DNA of 64,000 nucleotides from positions 76,504,437 through 76,568,436 of the forward strand of contig OX578136.1 of the NCBI GenBank assembly GCA_951213105.1. The letters are read 5' to 3'. Origin of the DNA: Amaurobius ferox (lineage: Eukaryota; Arthropoda; Arachnida; Araneae; Amaurobiidae). The notes beneath the pieces are model-generated. The model saw only the letters and a program-made list of their open reading frames with translations. It did no database searches and was not told where the DNA came from. Positions 21,880 to 33,240 of this stretch are shown here, in pieces; position 1 is the stretch's first letter, and each line of letters starts with the position of its first letter. A program made the position numbers and the translations under genes.

Positions 21880-22060
21880 TCTTCGATGCCGGTTTACAAA
21901 ATCTCTCTTTTTAAGGGCAATGCTGTTATCGGGTCCCCTTGAGATGGATCACTCTATGGACACACAGATTTCACTTGATAGATAGCGTATGCCAGTAGAA
22001 ACTCAACCATCGGGCTGATGACATGAATGGATAAATGATGACACAACGTGATACGCAAAA
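21880..22060 (+). repeat. Dispersed repeat family B copy
   Basis: GCTGTTATCGGGTCCCCTTG, GAGATGGATCACTC and ATGAATGGATAAATGATGAC occur in family order. Confidence 0.55.
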
Positions 22061-22732
22061 GAAAATGGAATACTTAAGGAACAGAAATATTGTATAGAAT
22101 AAATTGTGTATGTTCGATAAAAATAGTAGTTTTCCATTGTGCACTTTTTTAATACATGGATTTTTGTAATGTACGTTCAGTATATAATGGGCTTTTAAAT
22201 GAACAAAACTTGAAAAAAATTATGAAAATCGTTTTTCGGCAAAATATTATTATACATTTATTCTTACATCGATTACAAAGCATTCAAATTTGATGATTAC
22301 TTCAAAAATTATGACCGGGTGTAAATTGTAATCCATGACAAAATGTGTTATAAAGTGTATTTTAAATGTGCTTTTCTCAACCTGAAATTTGCGAGATATT
22401 TATAGTTTAAAACTGTTCCATGCGTTCTAAAATTTTGGTCATAATTACATGAAATTTGTAGGACACGAATAGGGCATTTGTAGGACATTTTAAGGACATT
22501 TGGAGGATGTACTATATATAATTTTACAAAATAGTGCATGCATTTTTGAATCCTATATATTTAAGTGAAGCAAATATGTGGTAAAGTATCGCTATAGGTC
22601 AAATGATGATGAAGGTCGACTTCAAAGGCAGAATATATATATATTTGTAAATAACCGGAAAATAGACTCAAAAATTAATGCACTGATTTGTTCATAACAC
22701 TTTATATGTGAAATCTGGAAAAAAATTAAAAT
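22061..22732. other. Anonymous AT-rich DNA
   Basis: Local reiteration of TAGGACA.TT (about 22459-22505). Nothing else. Confidence 0.45.
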
Positions 22733-23637
22733 CTGATGTGGGCAGCATTTTTTTCCCTTCTTCATTGCGAAATAATGATGGACAAAATGCACAGCATAAT
22801 ATCCTCAACATTGAAAAGTATATTGACATTTGGCGCTTTTCTAGACGACCACATGTAAAATTATTGAAGTATCAAATTAACTTACATTTCGTGCAAATAT
22901 AACTTGATAATTAGAAATAATTCTAACATCTGCTAAGCAATATATTTTATATTATATTTAAAATATGCTTATTATTATTTATACATCAAATTGGCGCCAT
23001 TTTTATAGCTTCAGCGTTGTTTTTGCTAATTTGGTAACATTTTCATCAATTTGGTCTTATATACAAAAGTCGCCAAGTTGGGGATATTTTGCTACTTTAG
23101 TAGCGAAATTTGTTTATAAATGTTAAATATTTGATGAAACTTACTTCTGTTTATTTTTATGTAATTTTTTAAGTACATTTATTTGAAAAACGGTTCTCTA
23201 AAACGGTTCAGGTCATCCTTCTACCGTTAACTACGTGTTATGCGTTTTAAAATAAAAAAACATATAAAATAATTATTTATTTAATATTGCTGAATGTTCT
23301 GATTTTTACGTGATCTATTTCAGAAATTCATTCGTAAATTTGAAGATTTTGAAAAGCATTTGATAGCGTTTAAAATCAATAGGTTTTCAGTATTTATGAA
23401 TTGTAATAACCATACCAAATTACGTTCGAAAAGCTTCATTCTTTCATGAGATACTGCATCCACAGACTCACTGATACGCACACTCTCTCTCTCACATATA
23501 CACAGGGAAATCATCTCAAATACATTGCATTCGAATTTATGGATGCTTGAAACGTGTTCTTCCGTCGAAGACGAAAATTCTAATGTTCAACCCCGTCACA
23601 ATACTTTCCGTATACATTATACTATGTATGCGGGGAT
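22733..23637 (-). repeat. Repeat family A, near-full copy
   Basis: It starts CTGATGTGGGCAGC and contains the GCGAC-type module (23000-23110) and a CTCTCTCTCACATATACACA run in place of the usual CA run. It ends with AAAATTCTAATGTTC, CCGTCACAATACTTTCC and a hairpin CCGTATACAT/ATGTATGCGG (23608-23633). Same orientation as 53281-54212. Non-coding. Confidence 0.65.
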
Positions 23638-24560
23638 TCAAAAATTGGTGCACAAGGTACATGTTTTTTTCTTTGTAAGCTAAAAATATTAAAGTACATC
23701 GAAATATTTTTAATTATACTTGGTAAATTTTGCATATGTACAAAAATTGGCAATTTGATGGAAAATTAAAATGTTAGATTTTGACGTCTACTGTCCCCTT
23801 AAAGATTAAAAATATAAAAATATGTTTCGACAATACATTATTCAAATCGCAGAAACATTTATAAATTATACAAATTGATTTTGTGTGAATCGTATTGTGC
23901 TTGTTCATTGAATTGTAAACACCGGATTTTCTGAATGCCGTCTGCGTTGCATCTTATTCTGAGCTGCATTCTTTGGTTAATTACTTGACAAACATTCATT
24001 ACGTCAATTACAATAATGCATGCAAACCATTCATATTTAATTATGTGATACACTTATTGCGTGCATGTACGTATTTCTGGATATTCATTTTAAATGTATT
24101 AATTATATGTAGATATTTCCCGAGGATTCATTAATTACATTACTAATGATATGTTCTGCAATTCATTATATGTTTTATCCATTCTTATTATATATATTGA
24201 GTGATGTACATACTATCAAAAAATACTCTTCGTGATACGAAATATATCTAAAATGCGAGAACAGAATGTATTAAAGCTTTTATAAAATTTTACTGAAACA
24301 TAAAGTGTTGATCATATCAGCTTCGTCGCAAAAGTGGTCATAAATGATATGTATCGACATCGGACTTGAATGTGCTGATAATTATTTTTTTAACATTTAA
24401 ACTGCCGGTCTGTCGGCGGTCAGTCTCTTGTTCTATCTGTCTGAACACAGTCAATACCATCACGTTTGTTTTTACTATTTAAGCGATTGATGAAACAACA
24501 TTCCAAATATGGAACGACGCACAAAATTAGAAACAAGGTCCTGATTGTATAAAAAGTTTG
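23638..24560. other. Anonymous AT-rich DNA
   Basis: No gene or clear repeat recognised. Confidence 0.5.
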
Positions 24561-24630
24561 ACATGTCATTGCTGTCTTTCTGGTAGGTTGGACGGTCTGG
24601 TTCTCAACAACAACAACATGCCATTGCTGT
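24561..24630 (+). mobile_element. 40-bp SINE tail with 15-bp target duplication
   Basis: The body 24576-24615 (CTTTCTGGTAGGTTGGACGG then CAACAACAACAA) is the 3' end of the same SINE. It is flanked by ACATGTCATTGCTGT and ACATGCCATTGCTGT (one mismatch). This is an extreme 5'-truncated insertion. Confidence 0.85.
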
Positions 24631-27243
24631 AGACTACAATATATTGAAAAATACTCAATCGCTTAAAGGTAAATTTAGCACAATTATAGAATAGTGTTTA
24701 CATATGAAAAACATTTCGACATTTCTAAAATTTTAAATACCTGTAGCTACATTGTTTGAAAGGTAAAAACAAATAACTTTTCACCTCCAGATATGTTTTA
24801 TTATATTTATATGATAGTTCCCTAAAATTAAAAATAATATGAATTTCAAAACTTCAAATTATGTCTTTGATTACCAAATTTAGAAGGAATTCGAAGAATA
24901 GTTTTTATTAACATGAGTAATGTTTAAACGAATACAAAGAACAACGATAAATCAACTCGTTTTATGGAAATTGTAGTTAATCTCTTAATCTCCTTTCTCT
25001 TTCAGATAATCCTATAAGGCAATATGTTACACATATTTTTATTAAATGCAATAAAATAAGGCCGAACGTAATCCCTCTAATAAAATGAAAAGGACACATA
25101 AATGCAATAAATTCATAAAAAGAAAATTGGATAATCTCCTTTAGAAATTATTGCATTACTATGTCTGTACATATACCGATATTGTAAGCCCCCCTCTCTC
25201 TATTTCTTCTACCATTATTCCACTTATAAAACTTCATATTAAAGTGCATCTTCTGATATGCACGCCATGCATATTCCTCTGCTTCCTTTTTTATACAGCA
25301 CATCATTTTGATCGATGGAATTTCTTTCCGTCAAAGTAAACTTCTGGTAAAAATTTTAGGATCCTAGCAAAATTCCAATTTTGCTATTTTTCCCAATTCC
25401 AGTCATTGTAGCTGTCTTACAATAAGCAAAATCCACAAAATGTGAGTTTTTGAATAATTCTCTTTTCCAGTGGTTTTGTCCAAACGCTCACCAATGCACA
25501 AACTTTTAAGTCAGTTAAGAGAAGATATTGCTATTTAATCAACCATTAAGAACATTTCAGTGTATTTTACCTTTAAAATATATGTATTCAAACACAGTGA
25601 ATTTCTTCCTTTTCTCAAGTATATATCATGCTATTTAAATTTAAATTTATACCTCTGTTAAGTGCTTTTCCAAGCAATCCATATTTCGAATTTTCCCTCA
25701 AATACAAATTATAAAATAGCCCTTATGAACTTATCTAATCTCTTTATAACACTTCACCTAATATTTGACCTCAATGTTATTTTCCATTAATTTACAAGGA
25801 TCGTGTTATTCCACTCCCAGATAAGTGATCATGAAAGGGCGGTGCCATCTAGTGATGGATGATTGTTCAATCAACGTTAATTTTGAGTGTGGTGACTTGG
25901 TAATTAACTGCCTTTCAGTGTAACAAAGAGTTTCAAGAGAACTTTGAAACTGTGGGTAAATTTGATTCCAAATATCATTGGTTTTTATTTCTGTATTTTG
26001 TCTTTGTTTAGAAGAGTTAGGAAAGTGAGTGTATACTAAACGAAATAAAGTTTTGGAGAATAACCATTTAATAGTTCATTACTATTTATAATTAAGATTT
26101 AACTCTTTAAGAGGTAGTTCAATTTGTGTATAGGCAAACGATTTTTCCAGACCTAAACATACAATTAAGAAAATGCAGAAAATAGTTTGAACTTTTAAGA
26201 ACTATTTGATTATCATTGTAAATACCATTATAAATATCTGTAAATAACGCCTTAAAATAATACATAATATCATATAAGTATAATTATAAATATCCTTATT
26301 TTAAATATCTATATATTTTAATGAATTATAGTTTTTCATTTGGTTAATTAATAAAATATTTGTAAAGCTTAAATAAATGTGTAATGAATAATCGGGAAAT
26401 GAAATAATAAAATGCAAAATTTGTAATAAAATATTTTTTTCAAACTTTTGGATCTCACAAATAAGATGTTTAGAAAGAAAATTTATTTTTAAAATGAAAA
26501 TTGAAATTTTTAATGGAATTTACGTTCCTTGGATTACGAATTTACTCAATATTAGAGCAAGTTACAGAAAGTTTAATTTCAATGTCACGTAGTACATTAT
26601 ACTAGACGCCTTACCGGATGTCTTTAGCAGGCTGCTGTTACTGCAATCAGAGATATTTTCCATTAATTAACCAATTATAACTCACGAGGGTCCAACAAAT
26701 TAAAATAAGATGCAAAATCTGGTATTTAATTTCAGACTAGCATTATCAGAATTAAAGTCTAACTCGGGTGCTTGTTATCGGGATTGTATGAATTTTGCAC
26801 ATTTGACTTGTAGTGTGGAATATGTCGACATATGTAAGTTTGAGCAAATAGAGAATTGAGAAACATACAAATTCGTAATTTTAATCCCCATTTTATTGAT
26901 ACTAAATCGACTGATCTAAGCAGATTTATAAATGTAGCTTGTCTGCCGTGAGAGAAATGTCATGGCATCGGTATATTAAGTATTAGGGTTACGTTATTTT
27001 GAAGCAATAGAGTGCATTTTCCACTTATCTGCAGACAGAAGACAAAAAGACGCACATACATCCATACTTTTCGGTTATTATTTACTAATTAATCCCCACT
27101 CTCACATACAGCTTCTTCCATTTCTGTATAAAATACAAAATAGATGTCCTTTTCACTTGAAATCAGGTTTTACGTACATACTGTTCTATTATTCTATTAT
27201 AAGATTAGAATCTAAACTAATCTATTTACAATCATATGTACAC
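24631..27243. other. Long anonymous AT-rich stretch
   Basis: Over 2.6 kb without a recognised gene or element. A fragment at 25845-25880 (CTAGTGATGGATGATTG) may be a decayed family B piece. The short frames (25151-25339 for example) lack domains. Confidence 0.5.
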
Positions 27244-27345
27244 GCATAAAGCCCGATAGAGGGCGCAGTTATGTAAAAGATACATCGTAATTTTGCAATG
27301 ACAGCTTATACGGCCCGGACAATTTCAGAATTTTACACTTGTAAT
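27244..27345 (+). repeat. Repeat shared with 31887-32003 (possible LTR remnant)
   Basis: GCATAAAG..CGATA.AGGGCGCAGTTAT, AAGATACATC.TAATTT.GCAATG and a C..GAACATTTTAGAATTT-like end match 31887-32003 in the same orientation. The two copies lie either side of the decayed minus-strand Gypsy element, as LTR pieces would. LTR status is inference. Confidence 0.5.
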
Positions 27346-27521
27346 GTTCAATAATTGTTTTCTTAAAGTCCGAATTACGAAAATGTAGTTACTGATGAAG
27401 ATCAATTTTCGCCGTTTTCAGAATCTTTCTGGTGGAAGTCTGTTTTGGAGAGGTGAGGTACGTTGAATACTTGTTGGGGTTTTGAATGTGAACTATATTC
27501 GGTGGTATTTTCCCTTTGACA

Positions 27522-27830
27522 TCAGCGATCTCGTAAAATATGATCCCGACTTGACGCATAATGTGAAGGGGGTGCGGCTACTCGTAAAGTACTAGAACGC
27601 CGATATTGAATGTCTTGTCGATTCGTCTTTGGTCGATTTGAACAATCATGGGTCTTTTTCCTGATGCTGTTTGTCGATGTGATTTTGGTAAAATGTATTG
27701 CATAAGTCTCGTCTTGTAGTTCTATATACTTTTGATGCAACAAAATATCATTATCTAATTTGAATGTTTTGCAAATTTGACGATAATGGTTGGTGTTGAC
27801 TGGGGACTTGAGTTTTCTTAAGATCTGCAA
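27522..27830 (-). pseudogene. Gypsy integrase N-terminal linker fragment
   Basis: The first ~45 residues (NHYRQICKTFKLDNDILLHQ) match the usual linker between RNase H and the integrase zinc domain of Gypsy polyproteins. The HHCC zinc site and the catalytic D,D,E core are not visible; the following ~45 residues look frame-shifted. It follows the RNase H part (27942-28229) after about 110 bases with stops. No function is expected. Confidence 0.5.
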
Positions 27831-27941
27831 ACAAAAAAAACTCGTCTTTCTGTTATTTGTGGATAAGCGAAGAGTTGGAGGTAAGACTGGTAGTCAAGCA
27901 TAGCTGCTGCCTGTGATCAGGATATCGAGAGAGATGGTCAG

Positions 27942-28229
27942 CTAAGGTGGTATTTTTTCCAGGGAGGTGCTGTACGTCAAAATCTTACTGTGAGAGATCA
28001 ACGATATGTCTTTCAAATTTTCGGTTTTAGCGACCTTTGGAAACAAGATAAGCTGTAGTGTAGTTATCAAAACAAATTTGTGACCTAGAAGACACATACA
28101 AAATTTAACTGTTACGGCCCAGTGAACTGCGGTGCTTTCAAGTTCATTTGAGTGATATCGAGTCTCTGGAGTACTTAAGGTACGACTAGCATATTCAATG
28201 ATATGACGTTTTCCATTATTTTCTAGCAA
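27942..28229 (-). pseudogene. Gypsy RNase H fragment
   Basis: It opens with GKRHIIEYASRTLSTPETRY and HSNELESTAVHWAV, the conserved middle of Gypsy RNase H, where the enzyme degrades the RNA of the RNA:DNA hybrid. The residues after HWAV (normally leading to the TDH block) are degraded (ITTLQL in place of a TDH motif), so a catalytic Asp is lost. The frame then decays. Confidence 0.7.
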
Positions 28230-28504
28230 AAGGCAGGCGCTAATTCCGGTATAACGTGCATCGCTTTCAACAAATGTTGGTAGTCCAGGAGTGAAAAATA
28301 TTAATGTAGTGGAGTAGTAACTAATTCTCGAAGCTTTTCGAACGCTGACTGTTGTTAAGAGCTCAGAACAATTGTTTTTTCTTAGAATTTGATGTCGAAG
28401 TGTGATGTTCTACTTTTAGAAGTTCAGTTTACGGCTTGACTATTGTTGCAAAATTCTTGATGTGTTTTCTTAAGGTTTTGGGGAAACCTAAGAGACTTCG
28501 CGCT

Positions 28505-29100
28505 TCATGTACAGAATGTAACAATTTGTTGCAGATGTACGGTCAGGGTCTGGAAGTATTTAATTTTGCTTGAGTATCCGTCCCAACAAAGGAATTTGTG
28601 AAGCAGCAAAGGTGTACTTCGGAGTTTAAAGCCGTGCTCACGTGTGAGTAGAAATAAAAGACGTAAACATTCGAGGTGATCGCCAAAATTGCCGTGCGCT
28701 GAATTCAAATCATTAAAATATGGAGCTAATCTTTTATCCAGTAGTTGAACATAAGCTTGTTTTATTGCTTTCGATAGAGTGGCAGGACCGTTAGAATGTC
28801 CAAATGGCATTCTTAGAAATTCGTAATGTCTATCGGGTGTTACAAAGCCTGTATTTTGAATATAGTCGTTATGCACTTTGATATGCAGAAATGCTGATTT
28901 GATATCTATGTACTTTCTACATATATTTCGTTTCAGCAATAGGTTAAATAACATCGTCCATATTGTCAATTGGTTGAGGGTCTTTGATAGTAATGGGATT
29001 AATTGTTCTAGCATAGGCGGCTACAGTTTGAAAGGTCGTTGTGTCGTGAAAGGATTGTTCTATTACAAAAGCAGGAGCAGCCTATTGGGAATTTGAATCT
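28505..29100 (-). pseudogene. Gypsy reverse transcriptase fragment, catalytic box broken
   Basis: The best frame (28505-29014, 169 residues) holds YIDIKSAFLHIKVHNDYIQN, TGFVTPDRHYEFLRMPFGHS and RLAPYFNDL. These correspond to the RT finger and palm blocks of Ty3/Gypsy elements. The catalytic YxDD box is YFND, losing an Asp. An LPLPSKTLNQLTIW-like region replaces the usual start. Frame breaks on both sides. It is a fossil. Confidence 0.75.
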
Positions 29101-29336
29101 TGGCAGACTCTTGGTTTTTTCCATTCAGACATTTGAGTCTTTAAATGCAAACGATGGGGTTCTGGAAGTCGATATGGCTTGCATCGTGTAGGGCAATCAT
29201 GCTATAGTCTAATTTTTAATTCGATGTTTGGAAATTCACCGATTGGACATTCCGAAGATGCAAAAACGTCGTCAAATTTAGAAAGAATGTTTTGTAATTT
29301 GGACTGTTCAAGGGGAGAGAGTTGAGTTTGGGTAGC

Positions 29337-29849
29337 TCAACAGGAGATTTTGTTCACTTTAGAATGCTTGTATTCGATGTTTCTATCTCTTCCGAAAGTT
29401 CTGCAGATTTTTCTTTTAAATGTTTGGAAATGTTTGCGGTGTGTTAAATTCCTTTGCAAATGAGGGATGCAATTCACTGAAGGTTTTGCAGACACACATT
29501 TAAAATGTTGAAGCAATGTGATTGTTGCAATGTACAAGGAATTATCTTGTTCGAAAATATAACGTGCATGAAATGATATTTTCCAATCTGTACCGAGAAT
29601 GAGGGCAACGGGGAGTTGATCACAGATACCAACTTTTGGCATGATGTATTCGATGTTTCCTATTTCGATACGTAGTGTTATCCATCCAGAGAGTGCTAAG
29701 TAACAACCAGCAATACTGAGAGGTCCATCTTGCCATGGATACACAGTTGCATTGATAGGGATATAACAACTGTTAATTAGGATAGTACAAGAACCTGGAT
29801 TACAAAAGACGTCAATAGTTTTTATTTTCATTGATGATGGCGGCAACAA
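29337..29849 (-). pseudogene. Gypsy aspartic protease fragment
   Basis: 170 residues open. NPGSCTILIN replaces the D-S/T-G active-site block, so the catalytic Asp is lost (N at its place). The downstream LPVALILGTDWKI is the second conserved block of retroviral-type proteases in Gypsy polyproteins. It lies between the gag fragment (ends 30037) and the RT region, as expected. Confidence 0.7.
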
Positions 29850-30036
29850 TTAACGTTTCATGAGATGTAGATTTAATGCAATTTACAGAAGATTGTCGTT
29901 TTGATTATTCTTTAGTCGAATCAGAGTTTTTTTTCAGTGCTGGTTTCTGGAGACGTTGATCAAGAATAGTTGGTAGAATACGACTGCGGATAAGTTCCAA
30001 AATCTGCGGATGGTTTTACAATTTGCTGTCTCTCTT

Positions 30037-30845
30037 TTAGGTTTGGTGGAGGTAACGGACATTGGGAAGAAATGTGGCCATAATGTCCAGATGGCTAACA
30101 ATGGACATTTTGAGGAGAATCCACTTTGGGATTAAATTTTTGCATAAATTACGTTTTTTGTTCATTTGAGCGAAATGGTCATTTTTTATCTTCGTCATGC
30201 AACTGAGAATCATAATTGTAATTTTGTCATAATTAGATACACTTTTAACGTTCAACATATGGAAGTTTTTCTTATTATACGAGAAAAAAAGATGTTCCGA
30301 TTTGCATTTACGCAGGCGTCTTCTTGAATCTATTGATGAAGCGTGGTCAACTAATTTAACAATACTGTCATATGTGTGAACAGCGAGTGGGTTAGTAAAT
30401 TGGTCGTCTTGTACGTCACCTAGAATGAGCGAAATGCATTCGGATACGTCCAATTTATGCGGTGTAATTTCGAGCAAGACATCCTTTGCGTAAATATATG
30501 GCAGCAAAGTTCCGTCTTCACGAAGCACACGTTTTGCTTGATACGAATAATATTATTTCATGTTAATCGGTCGCTTAAATCGCGTTTGAAATTTCCATTT
30601 CAATTATAACCAATCTGGATAATTTTTACCGTACATGGAGTTCCTATCTGTAGCTGATGATTTCAATCTTGTTTCTGCTTTTATGAGAGTTAAGGAGAGC
30701 GCCCAATGTGCATGACGTGCAATTCTTTCCACTTGCATAATCCATTTCGTTGGATCTTCGAACTGTTTTCCGGAAAAATGCGGTGTCGCTTGAGCAGTAT
30801 CGCTTGAGCGGTATCGCTTGAGAGGTATCCATAGTAGAGTTCATT
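30037..30845 (-). pseudogene. Gypsy gag (capsid/nucleocapsid) fragment, frameshifted
   Basis: Three frames must be joined to see it. Near 30785-30660 a shifted frame reads FSGKQFEDPTKWIMQVERIA, the start of a Retrotrans_gag capsid. 30528-30300 gives LREDGTLLPYIYAKDVLLEI and a helical stretch typical of the capsid C-terminal half. Near 30090-30060 a frame gives GHYGHISSQC, the end of a CCHC zinc knuckle whose first half is altered. Gag would package the element RNA; here it is dead. Confidence 0.65.
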
Positions 30846-31020
30846 TGAATCGGCGAATAATATTTTTTTGATTTAAAGTCAATTGCTGAACAGTGGCAGC
30901 GTGTTGTGCGATAATGTTAGTAAGATCCTATGCGGTTGAAGAAGATTCATTACAGTGTTCTAAATGTCCGATGATTTGTTTATTTTTATATACAAATTAC
31001 CAACAATTGACAAGTCTCAC

Positions 31021-31400
31021 AGATCCAATAGTCATTTTATTTTAAAATTATCCTACAGACGTAAAATAAAAGCCAAAGCGCTTACAGACATTTTACATGT
31101 CCATCCTCAGTGGCAGTACAATTAAAAATGATGTCAATTTGCTTAAATACACCTCAATACTTTCAAGAATTTTTTTTTGCATATTATGAAATTGTCTGTT
31201 ATACAAAAAGGTGGGTTATGAGTCAGATTATAATTTATACAAAGCTCAAGAGCAAATACTCCAAAACGGTTTAAAAACATATAAGTTTTTAAGAAACACA
31301 CAATAATTATAAATCAATGCTGCTATTCAACGGCTTAACATGCAGGGAATCTAGAACGAGTCGCCAAGCATAACTTAGGAGCTGAACAGGGTCAAAATTA
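31021..31400 (-). repeat. Penelope-type terminal repeat, minus orientation
   Basis: It matches the arms at 57841-58670: GTCATTTTATT, CAGACGTAAA, AAGCC..AGCGCTT, CTCAGTGGC, a TGCTTAAATACA block, and near its far end AACGAGTCGCC..GCATAACTT (31358-31377). On the minus strand it holds CTGAGGA (31110-31104), a short stem (GACAT/ATGTC) and GTAAGCGC. It sits in the upstream region of the minus-strand Gypsy element. Confidence 0.6.
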
Positions 31401-31600
31401 CGAATAAAAGAACGGTATAAACAAATTGAAAAGGGTTCATAAAGAACGGGGGCTATTACAGCTAACTAAAAGAATTTTTTTTTCAAAAAGAGGGCGAAAA
31501 TTATCTTTATTCACGAACTGAGCAAGGGCATTCGTTAATTTACCATTTTTTTAACGAAACAATAATGCTGTACAGACAATGCAACGATTTAGAGTCCGAG

Positions 31601-31888
31601 GGCGCGGTAGCCTAGTGGTTAGCGCGCGGGAGTTGCACTTGGTAGGTCCGGGTTCGATTCCCGCCACTGCCAAAACTGCTGCCGTGTTCACACGGAGTAC
31701 GATCACGTTAAACATGTGGGTACGTAAGTCATTCCGATAGGTTGGTGGTAAGGGAAGGAGGTAGGGTCCCTGTGGATGCCTCCCCCACTGGGTTCCGGTC
31801 TAAATCGGGTGGCGCATCCCCGGCCGCCCAAACAGATACCTTACACCTTTCTGGTAGGTCGGACGATCTGGGTCTCAACAGCAACAAC
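31601..31888 (+). mobile_element. tRNA-derived SINE, best-preserved Pol III head
   Basis: It starts GGCGCGGTAGCCTAGTGG, and the T-arm-like CGGGTTCGATTCCCG pairs at CGGG/CCCG. The body (CCGTGTTCACACGGAGTACG, GTTGGTGGTA..GGAGG, CTGGTAGGTCGGACGATCTG) and a CAACAGCAACAA tail follow. About 288 bp. No target duplication was seen. It abuts the 31887-32003 repeat. No protein. Confidence 0.9.
31608..31661 (+). promoter_or_regulatory. Internal Pol III promoter (A and B boxes) of the SINE
   Basis: A box TAGCCTAGTGG (31608-31618) and B box GGTTCGATTCC (31651-31661) are 43 bp apart, the tRNA-like spacing. Both fit the consensus, so this copy could in principle be transcribed. Confidence 0.8.
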
Positions 31889-32003
31889 GCATAAAGTCGC
31901 AGATCGATATAGGGCGCAGTTATATACAAGATACATCATAATTTCGCAATGGCGGGTCACACTATAAAGATATATTGATACCTGAACATTTTAGAATTTG
32001 AGG
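31887..32003 (+). repeat. Second copy of the 27244 repeat
   Basis: See 27244-27345; the match runs from GCATAAAG to TTTTAGAATTT with small indels. Its left side is cut by the SINE. Confidence 0.5.
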
Positions 32004-32352
32004 AAAAGGGCGTTTCCAGACCTGAATTTGAACACATTTCGAAGCTTTCCAGTATGATCAATCTTATTAATTAATCTCACATTTTATGTGTGGATACATT
32101 ATATACAAAATCAGAATAAAATAAAATGAATTGAGTTTTCCATGTTTAGAGCACAAAATGATATCAATTTTATATTTTCATGGTTTAATTTACTACAAAG
32201 AACCGAGATAGATAATTTACGGAACAATAATGGTACAGACAATGCAAGAATCAACAAGTTTGAAATTCGTTCCGAAATTAAAATGTGATATAAAATTAGG
32301 TATTAACCGAATGGTTTTATATAATCGACTTGACAGATTTATTGGCAACTAA

Positions 32353-32930
32353 TGTGGTGACGTCACGACTGCGGTACTTCACAGACTCTCTGCGGGATGT
32401 TACAGACTCTGCGGTCCTGTGAGTGCATACTGCGCATGTCAACGGTTCAATATTTAAGACGTTGCATCGTGCAGTTCTTCAGTCTCGTATCGAGTCTAAT
32501 ATACTCGCTGTCTAGTATACTGACAGTTTCGTACTCGCATATACTCGAAGTCTGAACTTTTGAAGCATGACGTCTCATATTCTAGAGTCTTGGCGTAACA
32601 TCGGTTACGTGGCAGATACTTTCTAGCTTAACCTTATGCACGTATATAATGATGCAATTTGACGCTGTAATGTTTTCGAGTTCAGCAAGTGAAAGTTCCT
32701 GTATTGTTAAGTTTTAGTTATTAAATGTTAAGTTTTCTGATGTGTCGAGTATTTTTATACGTTAGCTGTAGTCCACTCACCCACGCAATATTCAATCAAT
32801 GCAAACTTCAATAAATGTGTTCTTCAAAGTGGTTAGATGTAAATATATATATATATATATATATATACTAAAGTGGTGAGCTGAAACCCTTTAATAGCAC
32901 TCTTCACTATAGTGCCGAACAGCATCACCA
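32353..32930 (+). repeat. 5' LTR of the Gypsy element
   Basis: 578 bp, TGTGGTGACGTCACG to CAGCATCACCA. It contains CGTCACGAC (CRE-like TGACGTCA at the head), a TATTTAAG box-like element near 32452, and a (TA)n run at 32849-32868. Confidence 0.92.
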
Positions 32931-32933
32931 AAG

Positions 32934-32950
32934 TGGTGACGACCTGGACA
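32934..32950 (+). promoter_or_regulatory. Candidate primer-binding site
   Basis: TGGTGACGACCTGG starts 3 bases after the 5' LTR. Ty3/Gypsy primer sites start TGG at this position. The matching tRNA was not identified. Confidence 0.55.
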
Positions 32951-33240
32951 TTGAAGTACTAAAGACTAAAAGCACAGCAAAGCTTCTCTAAAAAGGTAAC
33001 CCGGACGGTAAAGCGGACACTTGGACGCGAATGGATACAGATATAGCGTAGTCTGTTCACAAAGTGGTGTTATTGCTCTAAAGTCACCTAAAGTGTTCAC
33101 TAAAGTCCGTAAATATGCACCGAAAATAGTGGCTGGTTTGCAAATGGACAGATCGTCAGAAGGTTCTGGCATCGCACCAAAAGTACACTTGCCTTGGAAA
33201 AGAACACTCGCTCTGATTCTGCCCTGCTTGTGACCAGAAA

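Larger units (their letters stand above)
27480..30850 (-). mobile_element. Decayed Ty3/Gypsy retrotransposon internal region
   Basis: Read on the minus strand the order is gag (30850 to 30037), protease (29849-29337), RT (~29100-28505), RNase H (28229-27942) and an integrase N-terminal linker (27830-27522). That is the Ty3/Gypsy order. Every part is broken by stops and frameshifts, and most of the integrase is missing. If the 27244 and 31887 repeats are LTR pieces, the whole element spanned about 4.7 kb. Confidence 0.7.

Noticed and set aside
31601..31671. A possible tRNA gene (good A and B boxes, T-arm pairing).
   Set aside because: The acceptor stem pairs poorly, and the sequence continues into the SINE body found at six other places, so it is a SINE head.
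33021..33233. A small gene after the 5' LTR of the Gypsy element.
   Set aside because: It lies in the leader between the primer site and the gag start and does not resemble gag or any accessory protein.
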